From: Bacteroidales bacterium Bact_16
GTDB taxonomy: Bacteria; Bacteroidota; Bacteroidia; Bacteroidales; UBA932
Assembly (NCBI GenBank): GCA_001602885.1
Contig: LUZH01000030.1
Location: 1 to 8,099, forward strand
Length of the DNA: 8,099 nt
Direction: 5' to 3'
Positions 1-4,993 of this stretch are shown here, one piece after another; position 1 is the first letter of the stretch; every line of letters begins with the position of its first letter. The notes under the pieces were generated by a model, which made no database searches, was not told the DNA's origin, and was given only the letters and a program-made list of their open reading frames with translations. The position numbers and the translations under genes are program-made.

Positions 1-225
1 GCCGACAGCTATGCCTCCGTCCTGCAGCGCAGCTTCGGCATCATGAACCACACCATCGCGCGGCTCCAGGTCGAGCTCTATAAACCCGACATCCTCGTCA
101 ACCTGCCGTTCGACTCCTACCACGGCGTATACGGCTATTCCCACGCCGAGGAAATCGTACAGGAGGGCCGCACCCTGATGAACGAGGCGCTGGACCGCTA
201 CGAGGCGCAGGCGGCTACCGCTTGA
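1..225 (+). CDS. Patatin-like phospholipase family protein, C-terminal fragment
   Basis: This is the last 74 codons of a gene that begins before the window; frame 1 is open from base 1 and ends at TGA 223-225. The visible part contains a segment beginning RSFGIM and running through the Ile-Ala-Arg-Leu-Gln stretch and 'YKPDILVNLPFDSY', then 'AEEIVQEGR' and a helical tail. From memory this matches the end of bacterial RssA/NTE-type patatin-like esterases, where a block of this kind (partners listed by 'xPDxLIxxP', then 'F.KAEEIIExG') closes the patatin domain. The catalytic Ser-Asp dyad (GxSxG and DGG/DGA) would lie upstream and cannot be checked. An ATG at 43 exists inside the frame, but the open frame and the matching residues before it argue that it is internal. 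The gene overlaps the stop of the convergent porin gene by 11 bp. Family call moderately sure; substrate unknown. Confidence 0.66.
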   Translation, partial: ADSYASVLQRSFGIMNHTIARLQVELYKPDILVNLPFDSYHGVYGYSHAEEIVQEGRTLMNEALDRYEAQAATA

Positions 226-1222
226 TCACGTCGAGCCGCCAGGTGATGCCGATGTCGAAATTGTCGACGCCGATCGAACTGCTCTTGAAATAGACGGCGT
301 GCAGGCGCAGCTTGTTCCGGTCGGGGAGCGGGAAGAATTCCACCCCGCAGCCGGCGTAGACGTTGCGCGTGCCGGGCGCGACGGCCAGGTCGAGCGCCCG
401 CCCCTCCGCGTCCACGTTGGCGATGTCGTTGCTCTCATAGCCGCCCTTGGCGCACAGATTCCATTTGCCGACGGTCCAGATGATCTTGGAGATGACGGTA
501 TAGTCCGAGAAGAAATTCCGCTGCCCCGCGCCCGCGCGGTTCATCCATTCCACGTCGATCGCCAGCTTGTCGAAGACGAGGCGGTTGCCCAGCGCGATGT
601 AGTTGACCGTGCGGTGGAACTCGTCCTGCACGAAGTTGACGCTCCAGAGGGTGCTCCACCAGGGGGCGAAACGGCCAGTCCAGGCGAAGTTGAAGGCGTA
701 GAGGTTCTGGAAACCCAGCGAGAGGGGAGAGTTGCAGAACTGGAAGGCCAGGGTCTGCCCTTCGGCCAGCGCGTACTCGGCATTGACGCCGAAGGCGAAT
801 CCCTGATAGAGGTTGTTGCAGAAATTGCTGTAGTAGTAGACGTCGATCGGGACGGCGTCGAACTCGTAGCCGCCGATCAGCACGGCGTTCTTGCCCACGG
901 TGAACGCCCAGCGCGGCGTGGCCTGCCAGCGCAGATAGAGGAAGTCCGTAGCGTTGAACATGTTGCGCTCGTCGAAAACCTTCTTGTTGAGGCGCTGCCG
1001 GATGCGGAAATCCAGCTTGTCCGTGAGCGTGCCGCGGACGTTGAGGTTGAAATGGTCGCCGGTGAACTGGCTGTTGTACCGCCCGTCCGCGACCTCCTGG
1101 TGGAAGGACGCGCGGGTGTCGAAATAGAGCTCCGAGACGGCCGGCTGCGCGTGCGCGGCAAAGCCGGGCAGCAGCGCGCCGAGCAGGAGCGCCAGGCGCA
1201 GGATGCGGATATGCGATTTCAT
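215..1222 (-). CDS. Outer-membrane beta-barrel protein, OprO/OprP-like porin family
   Basis: A 335-residue protein. Residues 1-25 form a signal peptide: basic start (MKSHIRILR), hydrophobic core, and an Ala-His-Ala site before Gln26. The mature part is rich in aromatic residues and has alternating strands such as 'DHFNLNVRG', 'LDFRIRQRLN' and 'AFTVGKNAVLIGGYEFD', and it closes with a terminal strand 'FDIGITWRLDV'. This is the pattern of a 14-18-strand outer-membrane barrel. The 'RIRQRLNK..' and 'DFLYLRWQATPRWAFTVGKN' segments resemble Bacteroidetes porins annotated as OprO/OprP-like phosphate-selective porins; that family name does not prove phosphate selectivity here. The start ATG gives the signal peptide directly and no alternative is better. 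It follows tRNA-Val on the same strand, separated by a terminator, and no clean -33/-7 promoter is visible in the 40 nt left, so its transcription start is unclear. It converges on the patatin gene. Confidence 0.72.
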   Translation of the reverse strand: MKSHIRILRLALLLGALLPGFAAHAQPAVSELYFDTRASFHQEVADGRYNSQFTGDHFNLNVRGTLTDKLDFRIRQRLNKKVFDERNMFNATDFLYLRWQATPRWAFTVGKNAVLIGGYEFDAVPIDVYYYSNFCNNLYQGFAFGVNAEYALAEGQTLAFQFCNSPLSLGFQNLYAFNFAWTGRFAPWWSTLWSVNFVQDEFHRTVNYIALGNRLVFDKLAIDVEWMNRAGAGQRNFFSDYTVISKIIWTVGKWNLCAKGGYESNDIANVDAEGRALDLAVAPGTRNVYAGCGVEFFPLPDRNKLRLHAVYFKSSSIGVDNFDIGITWRLDVIKR

Positions 1223-1251
1223 AGGTCGTCAGTTTTGTGCAGATAAAAATA

Positions 1252-1283
1252 GCAAAAAAAAAGACACCTGCGATCAGGTGTCT
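1252..1283 (-). terminator. Intrinsic terminator of tRNA-Val
   Basis: On the minus strand a perfect 9-bp stem (AGACACCTG paired with CAGGTGTCT; arms 1262-1270 and 1275-1283, 4-nt loop 1271-1274) is followed by nine T residues (complement of the A run 1254-1262). It starts 13 nt after the tRNA-Val 3' end and reads in the tRNA direction, so it should end the tRNA transcript. The T-run lies only about 32-40 nt before the porin ATG. Confidence 0.88.
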
Positions 1284-1295
1284 GCCGAAACAGGG

Positions 1296-1370
1296 TGGGA
1301 GATACTGGGTTCGAACCAGTGACCCCTTGCTTGTAAGGCAAGTGCTCTGAACCAACTGAGCTAATCTCCC
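1296..1370 (-). tRNA. tRNA-Val (anticodon UAC)
   Basis: The minus strand folds into a complete cloverleaf. Acceptor GGGAGAT (complement of 1364-1370) pairs with ATCTCCC (complement of 1297-1303). The D arm is GCTC/GAGC. The anticodon stem CTTGC/GCAAG encloses the loop CTTACAA with anticodon TAC at 1333-1335. The T arm ACTGG/CCAGT encloses TTCGAAC. The discriminator is A (complement of 1296). CCA is not encoded, since the next bases are CCC, so it must be added by the nucleotidyltransferase. UAC reads valine codons GUA/GUG. It is divergent from ssrA, has its own promoter at 1401-1432 and its own terminator. Confidence 0.97.
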
Positions 1371-1400
1371 GAGTGTTGCGCTGGCCTTTTGTAAGGGCTG

Positions 1401-1432
1401 CAAAGATAGGACTTTTTCAGTTTCCCGCCAAA
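1401..1432 (-). promoter_or_regulatory. Bacteroidetes-type promoter for tRNA-Val
   Basis: On the minus strand a -7 box TATCTTTG (complement of 1401-1408) and a -33 box TTTG (complement of 1429-1432) are separated by 20 nt. Both match the Bacteroidetes primary sigma consensus TTTG-N(19-21)-TAnnTTTG. It lies about 31 nt before the tRNA 5' end. It is the best complete promoter match in the window. Confidence 0.85.
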
Positions 1433-1435
1433 TTA

Positions 1436-1467
1436 TTCGCTTTATTTCAAAAATTGTGGCATCTTTG
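1436..1467 (+). promoter_or_regulatory. Probable ssrA (tmRNA) promoter
   Basis: The -7 element CATCTTTG (1460-1467) differs from TAnnTTTG only in the first base. It ends 11 nt before the predicted mature tmRNA 5' end at 1479. A weak -33 candidate TTCG (1436-1439) sits 20 nt upstream. The arrangement is back-to-back with the tRNA-Val promoter, and the two -33 regions nearly touch (1429-1432 and 1436-1439). Confidence 0.6.
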
Positions 1468-1478
1468 CACCATCATTC

Positions 1479-1871
1479 GGGGATGTTCTGGTTTTGACAG
1501 CACTGATTTCGGATGGTAAGCACGTCGGGCGTAGGGGGCTGGCCCGTTAATCCCAGTCTTCGAGCCATAACTGGCAACTACAATTATTCGTACGCTTGCT
1601 AATCTCCAAGAGATTGAGCATTAATCGATACCGCCTAGGCTGCGGTACGACGTATATCCCTCCTGCTTTAGGCCGGTTCAGCCAGGACCCAGGGGTATCA
1701 TCAAAACCGGATGCGCGCCTCAGACGCCTCTAAGGGACGCTAAGATTCAGAGGATAAGTCCGCGGTGGCCTGCCTTCCGGCAGCTTCGGACCGACAATTA
1801 AAGGAAGGATAAGCGTGTAGAAAGCTACCTGGGACTTTGTTTGGACGGCGGTTCGACTCCGCCCATCTCCA
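1479..1871 (+). ncRNA. ssrA: tmRNA (ssrA), trans-translation ribosome rescue RNA
   Basis: tmRNA with SmpB frees stalled ribosomes and tags the unfinished protein for proteolysis. The 5' end GGGGATG (1479-1485) pairs with CATCTCC (1864-1870) as the alanine-tRNA-like acceptor stem. It is followed by the typical 'TTCTGGTTTTGACAG' and, at the 3' end, by 'GTAGAAAGCTACC' and the T arm GGCGG-TTCGACT-CCGCC. Discriminator A is at 1871 and CCA is not encoded. The total of about 393 nt is normal for one-piece tmRNA. The tag frame is best read from GGC at 1573 to TAA at 1600-1602, giving GNYNYSYAC. The stop codon sits inside helix 5 (1597-1606 pairing with 1610-1620, G1616 bulged, loop 1607-1609), as expected for the family. 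The bases before the resume codon (ATAACT) are also family-like. The tag ends in YAC rather than the usual ALAA. Gene identity is very sure; tag frame less so. Confidence 0.96.
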
Positions 1872-1872
1872 C

Positions 1873-1907
1873 AAAAAAGGGCTTCTGGATTTCCAGAAGC
1901 CCTTTTT
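1873..1907. terminator. Bidirectional terminator between ssrA and deoD
   Basis: A perfect 10-bp stem GGGCTTCTGG (1879-1888) / CCAGAAGCCC (1893-1902) with a 4-nt ATTT loop is flanked by six A (1873-1878) and five T (1903-1907). Read on the plus strand it ends tmRNA, starting 2 nt after its 3' end. Read on the minus strand the A-run becomes a T-run and it ends deoD, whose stop codon is about 20 nt away. One hairpin therefore serves two convergent genes. Confidence 0.9.
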
Positions 1908-1926
1908 CGTTTCCTTTTGGATCACA

Positions 1927-2634
1927 TTAAATCAGGTCGAGGGCGACCTGGATCATGTTGGTGAAGGTGGTCTGGCGCTGCTCGGCGGTGGTCTTCTCGC
2001 CCGTGAGGACGTGGTCGGAGATCGTGCAGATCGTCAGCGCGCGCTTGCCGGCGTAGGCGGCGTTCATATAGAGCGCGGAGGCCTCCATCTCGACGGCCAG
2101 CACGCCCATCTTGCGCCATTGCTCCGTCTTGGGGTTGGCGGAGTAGAAGACGTCGGACGAGACGACGTTGCCGACCTTGTAGCGGAAGCCGTGGGCCTCG
2201 CAGGAGGCCGCCGCGGCGCGCAGCAGGTCGAAGTCGGCGATCGGCGCGAAGGTGCCGGGCAGTTCGTACTGGGAGCCGTAGTTGGAATCGGTGCAGGCGC
2301 CCTGCGCGATCACGAGGTCGCCCAGGTGCAGGTCCATGCTGTAGGAGCCGGCGGAGCCGACGCGCATGATGGTCTTGACGTCGTAGAAGTTGAACAGCTC
2401 ATACGTATAGATACCGATGGAGGGGATGCCCATGCCGTGGCCCATCACGCTCACGCGCTTGCCCTTGTAGGTGCCGGTATAGCCCAGCATGCCGCGGACG
2501 TTGTTGAACTGGACAGGATTCTCGATGAAGTTCTCTGCAATGAATTTGACGCGGAGCGGATCGCCCGCCATGATGACAGTCTCGGCAATTTCGCCTTTCT
2601 GTGCCCCGATGTGGGGAGTAGGAGTATTGGCCAT
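1927..2634 (-). CDS. deoD: Purine-nucleoside phosphorylase, DeoD type
   Basis: A 235-residue cytosolic enzyme of purine salvage that splits purine (deoxy)ribonucleosides with phosphate to base and (deoxy)ribose-1-phosphate. Its length is close to the E. coli enzyme (239). By alignment from memory with E. coli DeoD the key residues are all present: His8 (H4), the phosphate-binding G24-D25-P26-L27-R28, R47 (R43), R91 and S94 in 'IMRVGSAGS' (R87, S90), M183-E184 in 'VEMEAS' (M180, E181), and the catalytic pair D207 in 'TISDH' (D204) and R220 in '[10 protein letters not shown]' (R217). The 'GHGMGIPS' and 'ACTDS' motifs are also intact. The ATG start puts the conserved His at the usual distance; no Shine-Dalgarno is present. 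It is convergent with ssrA (shared hairpin terminator) and divergent from the COG0523 GTPase, with a 102-bp gap holding both promoters. Confidence 0.96.
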   Translation of the reverse strand: MANTPTPHIGAQKGEIAETVIMAGDPLRVKFIAENFIENPVQFNNVRGMLGYTGTYKGKRVSVMGHGMGIPSIGIYTYELFNFYDVKTIMRVGSAGSYSMDLHLGDLVIAQGACTDSNYGSQYELPGTFAPIADFDLLRAAAASCEAHGFRYKVGNVVSSDVFYSANPKTEQWRKMGVLAVEMEASALYMNAAYAGKRALTICTISDHVLTGEKTTAEQRQTTFTNMIQVALDLI

Positions 2635-2664
2635 ATGCTAGTCTTGTTATTGGTTTCTTTTCTG

Positions 2665-2672
2665 CAAAGATA
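2665..2672 (-). promoter_or_regulatory. -7 element of the deoD promoter
   Basis: The minus strand reads TATCTTTG, a perfect TAnnTTTG, 30 bp before the deoD ATG. The surrounding 11-mer TATCTTTGCAG is identical to that at tRNA-Val. The -33 position (about 2692-2695, CTCG) is a poor match to TTTG. Confidence 0.68.
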
Positions 2673-2705
2673 TGCAAAAATCGTTCGCCTACGAGATTAA
2701 TTTGC

Positions 2706-2713
2706 TAAATTTG
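2706..2713 (+). promoter_or_regulatory. -7 element of the COG0523 GTPase promoter
   Basis: TAAATTTG matches TAnnTTTG and ends 23 bp before the ATG at 2737. A weak -33 candidate TTCG (2684-2687) lies 18 nt upstream, between the two divergent -7 boxes. I see no clear Zur-like palindrome in the gap. Confidence 0.6.
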
Positions 2714-2736
2714 CGTTTCCAAAGTCAATTTCAGCT

Positions 2737-3972
2737 ATGAATATCGAGCTCAATGATAAGCAATTACCGGTCCTTCTGATCACCGGTTACCTGGGGAGCG
2801 GCAAGACGACGCTCCTGAACAGGATCCTGACCAACCGCCGCGGCATCAAGTTCGCGGTCATCGTCAACGACCTCGGCGAGGTCAACATCGACGCCGACCT
2901 GATCGAGAAGGGCGGCGTCGTGGGCCAGACCGACGACAGCCTGGTGGCCCTGCAGAACGGCTGCATCTGCTGCACCCTCAAGATGGACCTCATCGCCCAG
3001 CTGGAGGAGATTGCCCGGATGAACCGCTTCGACTACATCGCCATCGAGGCCAGCGGCATCTGCGAACCCGCTCCGATCGCCCAGACCATCAACTCCTACC
3101 CGCAGCTCTCGCATCCGTCCTACCCGGGCGTGTCCGTGCCCACGATGGACTGCATCGTCACGGTCGTGGACGCCCTCCGCATGAAGGACGAATTCGCGTG
3201 CGGAGACGCGCTGAAGCGCGAAAACATCGACGAGGAGGACATCGAGAACCTCGTCATCGAGCAGATCGAGTTCTGCAACATCGTGCTGATCAACAAGGCG
3301 TCCGAAGTCACGGCCGAGGAGCTCGGGCGCGTCAAGAGCATCGTGCGCGCCCTGCAGCCCAAGGCCGAGATCCTGACCTGCGACTACGGCGACATCGACC
3401 TGGACAAGCTCCTGCACACGGGCCTGTTCGACTTCGACAAGGTGGCGACCTCCGCCGCCTGGATCGCGGAGATCGAAGGCGCCGACGAGGAGGAGCACGA
3501 CCACGACGACGATGATGACGACCACGACCACGATCACGAGGAGCACGGGCACCATCACCACCATCATCATGACCATGACCACGAGGAAGGGGAGGCCGAG
3601 GAATACGGCATCGGGACCTATGTCTACGAATCCCGTCCCGCGCTGGATATCAACAAGTTCGACTATATGGTGGCCCGGAAGTGGCCCAAGGAGATTATCC
3701 GCAGCAAGGGCCTCTGCTACTTCAGCGCCGACACCGACAAGTGCTATCTCTTCGAGACCGCCGGCCAGCAGAAGAACATCAAGGACGCCGGCTACTGGTT
3801 CGCCACGATGCCGCGCGACGAGCTGAAGGAGATGATGCGCCGCGACGCCAAGCTGCGCCGCGACTGGGATCCCGAATACGGCGACCGGATGAACAAGATC
3901 GTGTTCATCGGCCAGCACCTCGACAAGGAGGCCATCGAGTCGCTGATGGACAGCTGTTTAGCGGAAAGCTAA
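2737..3972 (+). CDS. COG0523/CobW-family GTPase, putative metal chaperone with His-rich linker
   Basis: A 411-residue cytosolic GTPase of the G3E class (CobW/YjiA/ZNG1-like). Members deliver or insert metals (Zn or Co) into client proteins. The N-terminal GTPase domain has a Walker A 'GYLGSGKTT' (17-25), 'VNDLGEVNID' (43-52), the metal-binding CxCC motif C76-I-C78-C79 in 'NGCICCTL', and 'IEASGICEP' (103-111). The G4 motif reads N186-K187-A188-S189 instead of the usual NKxD. A linker at 254-282 holds 15 His (seven consecutive, 272-278) mixed with Asp/Glu. The C-terminal part (about 291-410, 'GIGTYVYESRP', 'WPKEIIRSKG', 'WDPEYGDRMNKIVFIG') is the CobW_C domain. The ATG at 2737 is supported by the promoter just upstream and by the short leader before Walker A. 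It is divergent from deoD and its stop overlaps the eamA stop. The metal is not determined by sequence; zinc is the most likely guess from the family and His content. Confidence 0.9.
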   Translation: MNIELNDKQLPVLLITGYLGSGKTTLLNRILTNRRGIKFAVIVNDLGEVNIDADLIEKGGVVGQTDDSLVALQNGCICCTLKMDLIAQLEEIARMNRFDYIAIEASGICEPAPIAQTINSYPQLSHPSYPGVSVPTMDCIVTVVDALRMKDEFACGDALKRENIDEEDIENLVIEQIEFCNIVLINKASEVTAEELGRVKSIVRALQPKAEILTCDYGDIDLDKLLHTGLFDFDKVATSAAWIAEIEGADEEEHDHDDDDDDHDHDHEEHGHHHHHHHDHDHEEGEAEEYGIGTYVYESRPALDINKFDYMVARKWPKEIIRSKGLCYFSADTDKCYLFETAGQQKNIKDAGYWFATMPRDELKEMMRRDAKLRRDWDPEYGDRMNKIVFIGQHLDKEAIESLMDSCLAES

Positions 3973-4907
3973 AGCAAGAAGAACAGGGCTACGCCCGTCA
4001 TGCTGACGATCACGCCGAGGATCTCCTTCGGCGTGATCTTCTGTTTGTAGATCAGCGCGTAGGGAAGGAGGATGAGTACGGGCGTGAGCGCCATCAGCGT
4101 GGAGGCGATGCCTGCGCGGGCGTACTGAACCGCCATCAGCGAGAGCGACACGCCGATGAAGGGCCCGAAGAGCGTCGTCAGGGCGGTGAATTTCATGCCC
4201 GTGCGGTTGCGCACGGCCTCGCGCAGCTTCGGCAGCGAACCGCCGAGGGCCATCAGCGCGAAGAAGCCGAGCGTGCCCGTGAGCGAGCGGATCATCGTGG
4301 ACGCGAACGGCATCGCCCAGTCGAAGGCGGCCGGCGCGTCGGCGGGGAGCGCCGCTTCGTAGTGCTGCATGCCGATCTTGCTGAGCACGAGTCCCACGCC
4401 CTGCCCGAGCCCGGCGCCGATGCCCAGCAGCACGCCCTTGAGCGGCAGCTTCAGGGAGAGCTTATGCCCGTCGCGCGAGCGGTTCAGGATGGAAATGGCG
4501 ATACCGGTCAGCGTGACGGCCATCGCCAGCCACGATTTCCAGGAGAGCGTCTCGCCGAGCAGCACCCAGCCCGCGATGGCGGCGAAGGGCGGCGCGAGCG
4601 TCATGAAGAGCTGCCCGAAGCGGGCGCCGATCACGACATAGGAATTGAACAGGCAGAAATCGCCGAAAACGTAGCCCACCAGGGCCGAGAGGCCCATCCA
4701 GAACCAGGTCTTGCCGTCGGCGTAGGCCGGATAGGGATGGCCGATGGCCACATACAGAAGGCCGGCGAGCAGGACGGCCGACAGGACCATGCGGAAGAAA
4801 TTGGTGCTCATCGCACCGATGCGGCGGCTCGCCTGGTCGGCGAAAAGGGCGGTGGCCGTCCACATCACGGCCACGATCAGGGAAATGATTTCTCCAAGAT
4901 ATTGCAT
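3969..4907 (-). CDS. EamA-family (DMT superfamily) inner-membrane transporter
   Basis: A 312-residue very hydrophobic protein with two EamA repeats (about 3-145 and 156-312), each with five predicted membrane helices, which is the normal length and fold for drug/metabolite transporters. The first repeat opens with 'YLGEIISLIVAVMWTATALFADQA'-type helix 1, contains 'RMVLSAVLLAGLLY' and ends with the family-typical 'LAPPFAAIAGWVLLGETLSWKSWLAMAVTLTGIAI' region. The second repeats that pattern at its end: 'YARAGIASTLMALTPVLILLPYALIYKQKITPKEILGVIVSMTGVALFFLL' (quoted in parts: helix 9 around 265-282, Lys-rich turn, helix 10 at 294-312). The substrate cannot be told from sequence; family members export amino acids, nucleosides or other metabolites. 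It converges on the COG0523 gene with stops sharing the bases CTAA and diverges from dcuB. No partner gene indicates its cargo. Confidence 0.88.
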   Translation of the reverse strand: MQYLGEIISLIVAVMWTATALFADQASRRIGAMSTNFFRMVLSAVLLAGLLYVAIGHPYPAYADGKTWFWMGLSALVGYVFGDFCLFNSYVVIGARFGQLFMTLAPPFAAIAGWVLLGETLSWKSWLAMAVTLTGIAISILNRSRDGHKLSLKLPLKGVLLGIGAGLGQGVGLVLSKIGMQHYEAALPADAPAAFDWAMPFASTMIRSLTGTLGFFALMALGGSLPKLREAVRNRTGMKFTALTTLFGPFIGVSLSLMAVQYARAGIASTLMALTPVLILLPYALIYKQKITPKEILGVIVSMTGVALFFLL

Positions 4908-4930
4908 ACACTCCTGAACTAACGGGTGCG

Positions 4931-4938
4931 CAAAAATA
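4931..4938 (-). promoter_or_regulatory. -7 element of the eamA-type gene promoter
   Basis: The minus strand reads TATTTTTG (TAnnTTTG), 23 bp before the ATG (complement of 4905-4907). No good TTTG is present at the -33 distance. Confidence 0.6.
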
Positions 4939-4950
4939 CGATTTTTTTGA

Positions 4951-4958
4951 TATATTTG
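4951..4958 (+). promoter_or_regulatory. -7 element of the dcuB promoter
   Basis: TATATTTG matches TAnnTTTG, 35 bp before the dcuB ATG at 4994. It is only 12 bp from the divergent -7 box at 4931-4938, so the two polymerase footprints would overlap. The -33 element is not recognisable. Confidence 0.6.
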
Positions 4959-4993
4959 TCATTGACACACTAAAACATAACTGATCTGCTTCC

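Noticed and set aside
299..1246. Long plus-strand open frame opposite the porin gene (315 codons)
   Set aside because: It is the antisense shadow of a GC-rich gene; its composition is Val/Glu/Arg/Ala-rich without domains, while the minus-strand reading has a signal peptide and barrel strands.
1740..1925. Small minus-strand open frame of 61 codons over the tmRNA 3' end
   Set aside because: It lies antisense to the tmRNA and the terminator hairpin, has no promoter, and its peptide simply reads the structured RNA.
3496..3582. Tandem-like CAC/GAC repeats as a possible DNA repeat array
   Set aside because: The repetition is explained by codons for the His/Asp-rich protein linker and is irregular at the DNA level; not a CRISPR or satellite.
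2764..3918. Long minus-strand open frame (384 codons) opposite the COG0523 GTPase, with Val-rich repeats
   Set aside because: The Val/Ile runs are the complement of the His/Asp-rich linker codons; there is no promoter or family match, and the plus strand holds clear GTPase motifs.
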